Shown: one piece after another, positions 48,418 through 59,970 of the stretch | How positions within the stretch are numbered: the stretch's first letter is position 1 | How the letters are laid out: each line of letters opens with the position of its first letter | From: Cudoniella acicularis | Lineage: Eukaryota; Ascomycota; Leotiomycetes; Helotiales; Helotiaceae | Assembly (NCBI GenBank): GCA_013054445.1 | Contig: JAAMPI010000087.1 | Coordinates: 1 to 64,000 of the forward strand | DNA: 64,000 bases | Reading direction: 5' to 3' | Translations under genes and position numbers: made by a program | Notes under the pieces: model-generated | What the model saw: the letters and a program-made list of their open reading frames with translations, nothing else | The model's database searches: none | Told to the model about the DNA's origin: nothing

Positions 48418-49331
48418 AACTGGTAGAACTCGAATTTGGAATACCCAGGGAACTCAGACATTGGGTTCCCCGATTCAACAGCACTTTTATGGCGCATCGA
48501 TTCCTTTCTGTCCAGGTCTTTAGCCATTCATTTTCAAGGCCTCTTCACCGTCGTGTTAGGATGAGGTATTCCTCATTTTCAGGCTACTTCTCTTCCCAAT
48601 ATAATGAACCTCGGATGCGCGTTACAAGACGACCGCGGAAATCCCAGCGAGTGGGGCAAAAGCTTGCCACAATAATTACTTAGTTACCTATATAATTTCC
48701 TTGTACGATCAAGTGATTCATACATATGTGCATCACGTAGATAATAAATGTACGCACTACACCATAACAAGTGCTCCGAAAACATCTCGGAATATTGAAC
48801 ATAATGCAAGTTTTCAAAATACAGTAGTACCAGGAATTTAAAATTGGCATTCAAATTTTGGATTAATTGTTTCTATAAATTTAAGTAATACACAACCTGC
48901 TAAGTACCTGTCTCCTGAGCTGTTTCTCGACCCCTTCCCTCTTCAGCGCCCAAGCGCTCCGCACTTTTGCCCAAATCGACAAGACTCAGCCGAAGCTTAT
49001 AAGACTGCTTGAGAGTATCGTCATTTGGTAGCTTTGGCCCTCTCCAATCCTAGGTCTATCCCGGGTCCGATGTCTGCCCAACAATCCAATCCGAAGAGAA
49101 CCCGGTATGGACCCTCGGTATTGGGTACACATCTGCATCCTGAATGCACTTCATGGAGTACAAAATCGAAAGTGGTTCCTGATACCTAGTAGAGTGTTCG
49201 CTTTCGTTACTACCTTCTTCAGTATCTTGTTGAATCCTCAAAATAAAGGCTACACCTTCGTTTTTGTTACACGTTATTCCTGGCATCGCGGTGCGTTCTT
49301 CCATTACCGAGAAAGGAAGTTTGACTTTGGC
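48418..49331. other. Intergenic region
   Basis: About 910 bp. No convincing gene. Confidence 0.45.
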
Positions 49332-50389
49332 TCAAGTCAATGATTGCTCATGCAAGTGAATATCCACGGTATGCATATGATTCCTGCGTCCAGAAATCGG
49401 CTGCTGAAGTCCGCTTCTTGATGTAGCTCTCGCGGTTAATCGATGTCGCCCGAGCGACGGTAAGCTAACAACTTGCATAAATTCCTGCCAGCTGAAATCC
49501 GTTCGCGGTCCCACCTCAGCTCCAATCCAAGTCTTACCATCATCAACACTAACATCAACAGCAACAACACTATCACAACTCCACGCCCAACCCCTCACTT
49601 CCACATCAGGGCATGTCAACTCAGAATCTTGTGCCGGAAACACAATCATCGAATTGACCTTGACCTCCCAAACGGGTCTCAATGCCCCATCATCACGCGT
49701 CAGATCAAGCTCATTATAAAACCTCGTCATAAACGGTCCTTTGGCCCTCTCAGCCTGCAGCAAAAGCCGACAAAGCCACTTGGTCGAATTCGTGTCAAAC
49801 CACCCTGGAACCACAAGTCTCACTGGGCCTCCGCAGTTCTTGTTCAGTGGCTTGCCATTCATTTCATACGCGAGTAAGACTTCCTCAGAAAGGGCTTTTC
49901 GCAGTGGAAAATCTTTCTGATATCTATCCGCCTTCACACCGGAGAATTCGCCGAAATCCAAGCCATCGGACCAAACGAACTTTGCTTCTGACAGGTTTTG
50001 CACGCTTCAGCAGAGTTGAGAGCGACACTCCAATCTGGGAAACGTTGCCGATGCGCCAAACATTTGAGGTTGGCGGTTTGATAGGACTACCATAGCATTC
50101 ATGGAATGCTGTAGTGGTTTTACTGGGAAGTTGCTTGAGTTCGAGCAGATTTATCGTAAAAGGGTTTGAGACGAGGCCGTCGATTTTGATTTTGTGTTTT
50201 GAGGGAATGATAACTGCCGCGCCCGTGTGAATTGTTCGTGTCGGGAGTTCTGAATGTGTCTAGCAAGTGCGGGGCAGGCGGGTGGCGGGTGGCAGATGAA
50301 GAATCCGGCTGGATTGAGGCTCGTGCAGGCGCTGCGTTCATCATCGTCGGTATTTTATCTAGGGAAAGGAGTATCGTTTCTGATTCCAT
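49332..50389 (-). pseudogene. Sulfite-oxidase-like molybdopterin oxidoreductase, frameshifted
   Basis: The 3' frame (about 49,995 down to 49332) has SEAKFVWSDGLDFGEFSGVK, LSEEVLLAYEMNGKPL, the dimerisation domain (VRGWAWSCDSVVAVDVSVDD) and GLQQPISGRRNHMHTV. These are signatures of fungal sulfite-oxidase-superfamily Mo-cofactor enzymes. The middle (about 50,200-50,000) lies in another frame: IDGLVSNPFTINLLELKQLP then TTAFHECYGSPIKPP, where the Cys of HECYG is the expected Mo ligand, and WRIGNVSQIGVSLSTLL. The first ~50 codons from ATG 50389 use the first frame again. At least two frame changes (near 50,230 and 49,995) therefore break the gene. No intron with proper sites reconciles them. Confidence 0.7.
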
Positions 50390-51104
50390 GATATTGGTAT
50401 ATTCAAGGAGATCATCTGTGTTTCGAGATACGGTAGCTCAAAATGTTTGAAGTGAAATGAGCCCCTGTACCTAGGTAAGTAAGCCGACCAAGAGTTGCAG
50501 ATCGCTAACCTACTCCGGAAGTAATCAAGCCTGCAGGAGCCGTAGAAAAGAGGTACTATTTAGCCACGTGCATATCCGAATTGTGTTTGGCACTATGTTT
50601 ACAAGAGTTGTGAGTTTGATATATATCCTGTCAGAAATTCGCCGGTTCTCTCCTCGTTTGGTCAATCTTTAATTCGAAAATATCGAGTTTTGATATCCAC
50701 CCACAAAATCATGGCATTGCAGTCGGCTGAGTATGAGAAGTTATATTAAAACTTGTCGGATCTTATTGTTTGGTCACGATGTTGTTAAATCATCTCAGGA
50801 GCAAGTGAGGCAGCTCGGTTAACACATCAAGACTGTTAAGTGTATTCTTTTTATTATTATGCTAATCTATGAAGTCGAGACTGTATTAATGCAGCTATTC
50901 GTGTTTCTCTTTTCCAGTTTAAACCGAGAGACAATGCAAAAAGTCAAGAATTCCGCGCCAACATTAAGACAATTAAACTACCCCGACCGAATCCCGTCTT
51001 GTTGGCCAGCAGTTCATGCTTCAAAAGACACCTTCCAAAATAACCCAAATCCTTCCGTCCAAAACTAGCAGATCCTCTCTCGTATGCCATCGTGGTTATA
51101 CGCT
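50390..51104. other. Intergenic region
   Basis: About 715 bp. Nothing recognised. Confidence 0.4.
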
Positions 51105-51641
51105 TTATAGCGCAGCAGCAGCAGCCAAGCCTGCGACGAGACCCCAAGCCTTGATCTTGTTCGCATCGGCAGCACCAGTATATTGAGTTGGACCCGCCGA
51201 AGTTGTGGTTTGGCCCGTTTGGGATGAAGAGGTCGTAGGAACGATGGTAGTTGGAGTCGAAGATGAGGGAGGAGTGGATGAAGCCGAGGTTGTTGAATTG
51301 GTGAGGTGAGAAGATCGGGACGAGTAGCAGGCGGCTTGATATTGCGGTGGAAGAGATGCGCAGTCGCCGCCAATTGGAGTTGAAGTTGGAGTTGGGGTAA
51401 TTGTGGATGAGTGTGACGAGTAGCAAGCTGCCTGGTACTGAGGTGGAAGAGAGGCACAGTCGCCGCCAATAATTGGAGTTGAGGTTGGGGTAGATGTGGC
51501 CGAGCGGGATGAATAGCAAGCTAACTGGTATTGTGGTGGCAAAGAACCACAATCGCTTCCGGGAATGATGATGGGCGACACGAAAATTTGGGCTTGTGTA
51601 GTGGCAACTACTAAAGCGAGAAAGATGAGGGAGTTCTTCAT
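51105..51641 (-). CDS. Secreted GPI-type protein with three Cys repeats (178 aa)
   Basis: Intron-less. The signal peptide MKNSLIFLALVVATTQAQ is followed by three near-identical units of the form GGDCASLPPQYQAACYSS, each with two Cys, separated by Ser/Thr/Pro spacers (residues ~28-115). A long Ser/Thr-rich stalk and a hydrophobic tail (KAWGLVAGLAAAAAL) suggest GPI attachment. The repeat DC-x-SLPPQYQ-x-ACYSS is a compact two-Cys module repeated on a stalk, an architecture seen in fungal cell-wall proteins and effector candidates. Function unknown. Confidence 0.82.
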   Translation of the reverse strand: MKNSLIFLALVVATTQAQIFVSPIIIPGSDCGSLPPQYQLACYSSRSATSTPTSTPIIGGDCASLPPQYQAACYSSHSSTITPTPTSTPIGGDCASLPPQYQAACYSSRSSHLTNSTTSASSTPPSSSTPTTIVPTTSSSQTGQTTTSAGPTQYTGAADANKIKAWGLVAGLAAAAAL

Positions 51642-52918
51642 ATTGACTATGAGATTGGAGCCACGGATGTAAGAGTCAAAAAAGTTTAGACCCGATGGAG
51701 AGTTTGAGGATTTGAGTGGAAGTCAGGCAAAAAGATCAAGATTGCTCGATGATGATTGAGAGAATGAAGAGAGCTTTGGGAAGGTTATATATGTTTATAT
51801 TTACTGAACCCCTTTGGTTTTAAGCTGGCATAGCAACATATGGAGAGTTATGGAGGCGCTGAAAAACAACAACCTAGAGCTTAGGAATGCAACTGGTACT
51901 CCATAATTCGGGGATTCCTCGTACGAAAATGGGTTGTTGACATTCCATGGGGTCTGCATGCCGGCATTCCTCACTCCCCAGTCCATATCCCTCACCATTA
52001 AGAATCTCAGAAGGTTGTGCAGTAATAGTATGCGTAAAATTTAGCACTGCTTCCATGGAAAAGCCCTACCAAAATCGCATTTTCAACAGGTTGTTACAAG
52101 GTGGTTGACATTACACCGGTCAAGTCCCACAAGACACCAATGTAAGGAAGGAGAGGAATATGGCTGGCTGGCGCAGGAAATAATTGTCGAGATTGGCACC
52201 CAGCTTCAAACTGAGTGATTTTCGTGGCTGAAGCTGCCCTTCACTTACTACTGTGTCACCTGGTTTCCCTTGTTCAGTTGCATCCTGTCCAGAGGATAAT
52301 TTAGCCAAATTTTTTGCATTGGATTTAAGTGCGAAGTATTTGAAGTAACCTTACCATTTATTTTCCCCCAAAATATTATTTTATACCTGTATGCTTAATT
52401 CTAAAGCTAAAAATTAAGCATAATGTAGCAAACAATTTACATTTCAGAGGTTGGATGCTTCTTATTTGCATTCATGACTAGTGACATCCTTGGAGCTATG
52501 TGAATATTATTAGAATGACATCGAGAACTGCGACCAGACAACGAAGAATTTGAAACTATTCAGTTGTGTACTCGCAGTATTAGCTCGGCATCACTTGATG
52601 AGAATTTTAGCAAAATTATTCTAATTGCAATGGTTGGTCGAAATCAGTCAATCAGCTTGTACCTGGCTCGGAGCTATTCAGCTTACTCGGTACTTTGAGT
52701 TTAGAGCCCTTCTTGGCAATTTACCTAGGTGCCGTAAGCCAGCCATCCCACGGCAAATGCTGACATGCTCCCGCTGCAGACTAGCATGATGCATTTCAGG
52801 AAATCCTCGATTTCATGCAGTCATGATGCAGATGTCAACTGATTTTTATAGAGACAGCTCATCTTCTTAATCTACTCAATTTAATGCTCCAATGCCCCCT
52901 CCAATTACGTCGCAACAA
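51642..52918. other. Intergenic region
   Basis: About 1.28 kb, AT-rich at 52320-52460. No gene recognised. Confidence 0.45.
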
Positions 52919-53300
52919 CTACAAGCAGTCATTAATCAAGTCTTGTGCAAGCTTTTCAGCATGCGCGTAGCAAGTTCCTTGGGTATGCCCAGGAGGTGTG
53001 AATGCAAACGATGAAGAATCTATCACCCATAAATTCAACACACCCTGAACTCTCGCCCCGGAATACACCACCGTCGTGTTAACGCCAGGCTTTCCCATTG
53101 CACAGGTTGATGAGCCGTTATGGATTGGCCGCAGCCCAGTCTGCTGAATATAGCTGAGTATATCCGCATCTGAAGTGACATTTGGATCTGGAGAAAATTC
53201 CGGCCCAACCAACTCATTCCTGAGACCTGTCATGATTTCCCTTACGCGACAGTAAGCAACTACAGCCATGTGTTGGTCTTTTTCCGCTTCCTGCGACTCA
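52919..53300 (-). pseudogene. GMC oxidoreductase, C-terminal remnant
   Basis: About 125 codons only. They carry CRVREIMTGL, TGLRPIHNGSSTCAMGKPGV, VQGVLNLWVIDSSSFAF and TPPGHTQGTCYAHAEKLAQD, the C-terminal domain of glucose-methanol-choline flavoenzymes with the catalytic-His region (HNGSSTCAMG). Full enzymes are about 600 aa and begin with a FAD-binding domain, which is absent upstream. The frame is closed by a stop just above 53300. This is a truncated relic. Confidence 0.75.
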
Positions 53301-54209
53301 TTGACGTTTCAATTGACTTGCTAGTCTTTCTTAATTATGCTTCTTGTGTCTTTTCACATAAAATTTCATGCCGGCACCAAAGCTTGTTGTGTCTAACTAG
53401 TTGCCGCTGCAGACTGAGACGTAGATAGAGTCAATCCTATAAAAAAGGGGGGCTCGCTTCGCTTAGCGAGGAATAGGGGGCTCGGTCGAATGGATCGCAG
53501 CCGGCACTCAGCAATAACAAATTGTCCTTGTCGTATTTTACTGTCAGATTTGCTTTAATTAATAATTTACTATGCGTTAAAAATTTCTCATTAGTTGCGC
53601 AATCCCATATTTGTGTTGTAACCATTACATGCGAAGAGAAGGGGATTGCGACGCCTTGACTCTTTTACTTGCTGGGTTACAGGGACCGAAGCGCTATATT
53701 TTCAGCGACTGAACCTGACGATGAGTCCCGATTGCACCCGCTGGTTACAGTGCGCAAATTTAGTGTGCAAGTCCCTGAAGCCTGGCGGGCCGCCGCTAAA
53801 TTATAGCGTGCATCTCCTGGCCGATTAGCGACCATCCACTGTGGAGCATTGCAATAACGCCATGACAGCGTTCCCTTCTCAAAGTATGAATAGACTCAAA
53901 TATTATTGTGTTGTCGAGAGACTACCCTCAAAAGGTGTTGGAATTTTGATCCAGTGGGAATAGTGCAACTCTAGCTGATTCCTTGGTTTCTGAACGGTGC
54001 TTCCAGCTGGGAAGCTTAAAATCACGCCACTAGGTCATGAATTATGTGGGAATTGAATAATAGCTTCTGCAAAATTTTGACTAAAAATGGTAGGTTAAAA
54101 CTAAGTGCAAAAGTTGAAAGAAATAAGCAGATTGCGTATTCATTAATCATAATCTAACTTTTGGTCGACACAAGCGCTTCAGGGCAACAAAGTCCACAGG
54201 CTTATTTCC
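53301..54209. other. Intergenic region with a possible small mobile-element end
   Basis: About 900 bp. A hairpin (CTCGCT...AGCGAG) at 53452-53470 next to a G run resembles the end of a small mobile element but was not classifiable. No gene. Confidence 0.35.
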
Positions 54210-57200
54210 TCAATCACTCAAGCTCTCTTCGTCATCTTCATCTTCATCCTTCAGTTTCGTGCGATCTCCGGACATAACCCAAACCAAAAATTTCTTCTTC
54301 TTCGGATAATCCATTTGTCCGTTCTTGAAGACCGCATTCATTTTGTTCCTCATGACCTTCCAATACTCTTCCCCGCCGAACTTGTTGATAACGAGAGTAG
54401 CCATGTTTCCCCATTGAAAACGAAAGGTCATGTGAGTGAGTTCCGACTGTGACTTTCCCGACTTGTTACACATAAATGTGAATAATTTGGTCAAAGTTAT
54501 ATCCGCCAGCTGTTTTCTAGAGATAAGATTCCCGTCATCATCATCGGGCAAGCCGGAAGCATCCTCGAATGCAAATTGAAGTTGTGGCTTTTTCGATCCG
54601 CCATTCTCTTCGGTAGTAGCCCGTCGGACGAGACTAGTGATGGTTGGGGGGTGGATTGACTCTCGAATCCTAAGGTGAGGGGGATATGGGGTGCAACCTC
54701 GACGGTCCAATGGCGTAGCAAATGGCTCTTGGTAGCCATCCATAGAGTGATTGTGGGAGTCCGAGAAAGCAGTAATGCTGGCGGAAAGGCCTGTCGAGTC
54801 ACACGTACTAATAGGGGTTGCAGGTGTGTAGGGGTTCATTTCATGATTAGCAGAGACGGGTTTTGTAGGGCTGCTAGGGCTTTTTGGAGATGCTGGTGGC
54901 GAATATTGAGACATATTAGATATAATGGACAAGGGTGCTTTGATCAATTCATCTTTGCTGATGGAAGGGAATTGAGAAACTTCTCTTGAAATTTGCTTTT
55001 CATCCACACACCACGATTCTAGTGGAGGATCCGGTAAGAACTCCTCGGGGTTTGATAAACTCATTTCGCAAGCTTCAGTCAAATCTTTGGAAGGTTGGAT
55101 GGCAAATATTGGCTTCCGGGGTTCTTTGGGGCTCCCTAGGGACCTTGGTGGCGATTCTGATGCCAATTGGAATACCTTTGGTTCAAGAAAAGAAGCCGGA
55201 TTAACTGAACCATTTGTATCAATGGAGATCCTGTCAATAGAAGCCCCGGAAATTTGCTTCTCCTCGAGTGCTAAGGGACTAGAGGTAGGTTCGGTTGAAG
55301 GCTCTTTGTCGTGAGTAGAGGGATTGCACACTTCGAGGACATTAATCGAATGCTCGGCAGGTGGAGAGGTATTTCGACGAGCAGTTCGTGAATCTCCTTC
55401 CATATGAATAGGTGCGATTTGTGAAAAGGGTGCGGGCGATCTCTTGGAGGCATCGGCACCCGATCCTTGAACCTCGAATAACTCAACTGATTCTTTGCCA
55501 CGTTCGCCAGGATTGTTTTCGGCAGATGCATTTAGAGAGGCGCATGGTTCATTCTCATTTTGACCTGTTTCCAACCTCGATATAATTTCGCGAATGATGT
55601 CTAAAGCCTTAGTTTGCTCCGCCTCACCCGCCGTTTTGCTCGAATTATTTGCATGAAGATTATCGTTGACCTAATTTGAAAATTATTAGAACATCAATGT
55701 TTTGCTACCCCCAGTTGCATGTTATTCGTAACAAAAACTCACAAATATTGTCGATTGCAGAGCATCATGTGGCGGCTGTTTGGAGTTTATCGCCTTGGAC
55801 GTCGGCGTGGTGGATCTATTCTCATCGTTCTCTAACTTCTCTTCAATCTTCTGTCGCTTTTGTGACGTGACGAGAGGTATAGCGTAAGAATGTGGTGGGT
55901 CGGAGATGTCTAGTGCCTTCGTAATGTTATTATTTGCTTCAAATAATGAAGGGATTGGCCATAGTAAAGTCTCACCCTCTTGTTGTCACTGTCCTTTCGA
56001 ATGGCAGTAGGAGGTGAGAAAGAAGAATTCCATTCAAGAACACTATCGACGGAGCCACGGTGCACTTTCTGAAACCATTCCTGTCGCCGATTTCTCCATG
56101 CTGCATCAAACTCTGGACCCTTTCGAATCTCACCGTCACGTTCAACTAAGAAGCCATAGCCACCTCGTTGCATTTCCATCCACTTTGGTACGACATTCTT
56201 GATGAGTTTTTGGCAACGACTCCGTAGCCGTCCATCGCGGAAGTACTCTGGCAGTACAGCGCCAAGTTTTTGAGAATTTGGAATGTCCACTTCGTAGTGC
56301 TTCTTAAGATCTTGCAGCAGGCGATTCAAGTCGTTGTGATTTCGAGAATGATAGATGTTGAATTCGTGAAGGTACCGTACAACGAAAGGGTCGATGCGGT
56401 CAAGCTTCAAAGAGGACTACAAAATTAGATCAGTCTTCGTAGATGTAAATGCAAAACATGGTATCTTACCCCAACTAGCCAATGGACAGTAGCTTCGATG
56501 GGTTGATCATGAAGGGGATATGCGTGATCGAGGTGGATCTGGATGTTTTGCATTTGAGCTGTTTTCATTCTATTAAGATGTCAGTTTGAGGTCAACGTCG
56601 CTTAGAGAGTTTCACAGACTGGGTCGTTTCTTCCGATGACGAATTTGAAGACTCTCCTTCCTCCGCTGACATCTCGTAATCCGACTCAATCTTGAACGGC
56701 GACGATGTTTGATCGCGGTTTATATCAGCTTCATCTTCGATGCTATCCGTCGTCCGCTTTAATTTATTAGCCCAGTGATTATCAACTAAGAAAGATAGTG
56801 ATAGTACGTACCCTTCTGCGCTGCTTAGCTACCGCAGCGTTGTTGTTTCTACGAAAAATGATTTCTTGCTCAACCATCAACTTTTTCAAGGCATCCTTAA
56901 TTCTTTAGTGAAGTGTTAGCTCTAATCATCGCCAAGATAGAGACAACTTACCTCTGTTCATTTTGCGGGTATACGGGCCAGCCATTCTTTTCCGCTTCCA
57001 GAGTATGGGCGAACAGGTAGTAGGCATGTTTCGACAGGAAACTTTCCACGCAAGTAAGTACCTCTGGAGCGTCAGGGTCCAATGGGAAGCTTTTGAGGTT
57101 TGCTGTTTGCCGAACAAAGTCTTTTCTGAAGTTGACAGCCGTTGTTCGGAAATTGCTGTGCCTTTTCTTTGCACGGTTTTTGGTCTCTTCAATTTCCTCT

Positions 57201-57319
57201 TGACTTGCACCTTGACTTGCCTCTTTACTTGTAGGGTATCCCAGGTAGGCCATCATGGGGTTTGCATTGCCTTTGCTTTTTGTCCCCTGGCTTGCGGGAA
57301 GGGAGGTAGATAATTCCAT
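54210..57319 (-). CDS. Unknown-family protein, copy 1 (923 aa, seven exons)
   Basis: Exons on the minus strand: 57319-56952, 56902-56812, 56756-56620, 56569-56470, 56416-55976, 55916-55743 and 55670-54210. Phases close throughout; the donor at 56619 (GTCTGT) is the weakest. Residues 1-165 are helical and charged. The middle contains FVVRYLHEFNIYHSRNHNDL, LPEYFRDGRLRSRCQKLIKN and WFQKVHRGSVDSVLEW. About 300 residues of Ser/Pro-rich disorder follow, with many short proline motifs. The end is a compact ~110-residue domain (KQLADITLTKLFTFMCNKSG to MDYPKKKKFLVWVMSGDR) and an acidic tail. No known domain recognised. It is paralogous to the gene at 59971-62233. Possibly nuclear (basic patches), but that is inference. 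Confidence 0.75.
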
Positions 57320-58982
57320 GACAATTGGTAACAAATGCGATGGTATGATAGGAAGAGTGAAATGTCGTCGGTTCAAAGTAGATGAAAGGAAAGGAAGAGG
57401 TGCCAGTGGAAAGGGGTTTTGCTAGCTAGAAGAGAACCCGTCAGACGATTCGCTTCCAAGATGGGTGTCAACCGTAGGCAGCCGGGATCAAATACGCTGG
57501 GGCCTTGACAAGAAATAGGTGATTTGCTGACAGCTCAAACTAGCAAACAGAGAAGTTGGAGGCGTTGCGGTTTGAAAGAGTATTGGCAGCCTATAACAAG
57601 GGTATTTCTAACCGAAACTCAATTCCGGCGCGATAGATTAGTTGACGCCAGACCGCTTCACAAAACATGCGACTTCCCGCCCCTACCCCAAGGTGATTGC
57701 GGGTAGATACATTTCTAGGAGAATCTCCTGACCCTGCAGGAGATAGCACCCCGATCCATTATTAACATTACCTAAGTTTGCAGTAGATAGCGATGATGCT
57801 TTTCCTATAAGAACGACGAAAATTTTGCTTGCGCATCAAACGTGTAAAACCTTGAAATGCACTTCGTTCACTGTCGTCAGGGATTCTAAGTTTCACAAAT
57901 ATCGCGTTTATTTTGCTTTTTCGCCCTCAAATGGAGATGTGCAGGAGGTGGCGGTTACAAACAGGGATAGCTGAGTCACCGGGAAAAGCTCCCCGCGGTG
58001 TATTTTCAAGGAGATTGTCTTGTTTCACATGAAAATCATCAAATCCAGCCGTTTTGTTGGCTTTAGAATAAATCTGTTCCCGATTTAATTTGTCTGGTCT
58101 TGAATCTCTACAGCGAAAGGAAAATCAATATTGGGGGATTTGCCAGCAGCCGCGATATGTCATTAACCCGAGTGGGAGACTTGGTAGTTTGCCCCTTAAA
58201 CATCCTCGTATTCGACAATCATACATTTTAAATGCTTAAGCGGTGGGCTCAAACAACAATTTTTACCCGACTCGAATCGAGAGTTTAAAATGGAACCAAA
58301 TAGAATCGGTGCAATAAGTGTAGAGTAGTGTATTTACTATGCAGAGGTAAATCATGAAAATACAGTATAGTCTACGAGATTAGAGATTATTCTTACACAA
58401 TATAAAGTAGTAAAAACTCAAATAACGACTTTTTCCTTATTAAATATATCTTTGAATTTAGTGTCTGCTGGTTCTATTTCACGGGCATGTATAGAGCCAC
58501 ACTATACCACGATGATAATTTATTTGTAACACTTTCGCTTTAAGCTATGCAACTATAACCGAGCGATCTATACTATGTGAACTGTATATCTCTATATCGA
58601 ACCAATCATTTGTGCACACGCGGAAGTGGTTTTCTGTCGCTGAGCTGAGCACACATGATTGGCGGGATAGTGAGGGGTAGCAACAAATATGATAGGGTTA
58701 GGGGGTCTGATCGCGAGCTCGCTTCGCAGCCGGCTACCCAAAGACGCTGATTTTGAAGCCCGGAGAAAACGGTTCAGGCTTCCGGTAGCAGAGCAACTTT
58801 GGTGATACTGGCGTTGAGTGGTTGGCGTCAAGTTTAAACTTTCTTTGCTAATATTTTTTGTGAATCGTAAACGTAATTGATTCCCAAAATTCCTGCTCCA
58901 TTGGCCAAAAGCTCTCCTTGATAAGCAAGCATCCGGCTGCCAGTTCCACTGCATGTCATGTTGGAAACAAACTGTTGTTGCA
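57320..58982. other. Intergenic region
   Basis: About 1.66 kb. AT-rich with no supported exon. A CGAGCTCGCTTCG stretch at 58713-58725 resembles the hairpin at 53452. Confidence 0.4.
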
Positions 58983-59500
58983 TACTTCGTACAGGCCATA
59001 ATAAATGTTAAAAAGCACAAACCAGTGTTTAACTAGATATGGAAAAATGCCGCGGCTTTTGGACAGGTGATTGGTTCTGGCCACCCTTGGAGACATTACC
59101 TTACATTTAACATTTATTACGCCAGGTGGATAGTAAGACCACCTACGGAGATAGGCCTCTTTAAGGGACTCGGGGGCCTAGGCCATCGTCTTACAAGCTA
59201 CAGGCCCTTTGTTAGGCGAGTCCAAATACTGTCGAAATCCCGAGTGGTCTGACCAATCACCTGGTCAGGACATCTCCTTCTAGCCTCTAACTAGGTTAGG
59301 CCCGTGGCGTCATTTAACAGCTATAAGGGCCTGTAGGTTGTACTCCGTACAGGGATAAATAAATATTAAATGACGTCACTGAATTCACCCGATTAGAGAC
59401 CAAGAAAAGATATTCTGAACAGGTGATTGGCCAAACAGCCCCAGGAATAGGCGCCACAATCACCTTAAGTTTAACATTTATTATCGCCTGTAGGTAGTAC
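58983..59500. repeat. Four MITE-like ~30-bp units in alternating orientation
   Basis: Variants of TTTAACATTTATTA followed by GCCTGTA(C)GNAGTA occur at 58983-59012 (-), 59106-59135 (+), 59341-59370 (-) and 59470-59500 (+). The plus copies are each preceded about 40-50 bp upstream by CAGGTGATTGG, and the inverse CCAATCACCTG lies at 59253-59263. They look like ends of nested inverted-repeat elements. No transposase is present. Confidence 0.6.
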
Positions 59501-59970
59501 CTCACCGGAGCACGCCGGAACGCGCTGTCACCCAATCTGAAGCACAGGGCCATATATAATATCCTTTCCCTGTCTATTCTAGCATGATCAACAATTTCTT
59601 ACCATGCTGAAGGTTTTCATTTTACTAGCTCCGAGTATCGTGTTTAGTGAAAAGAAACGTAATACTAGCAGTGACTAGCTACAAAAATCCGCAATGAGTT
59701 GGTGAAAGTCTTGCCTAAATTCTAGAGAATAGTTCTGGAAACAAACTTTCCTACCTGAGCTAGTATAGTTCTGCAAGGTGTATGGGGGTACTATAAGGTT
59801 GATGAGAAAGATGGTATGAACTTAAGCAGAGGTTGATTGGCTAGATATTAGAAATCCTACAACACTTGTTAAGTATCCTTTATAGCTCCCTTTATTTAAT
59901 GTTTCTCTCAAAAACCCGAAAATTGAATAAAATGTTAATCACATGCATTATTGCGAGAGTTTTACTCTTA

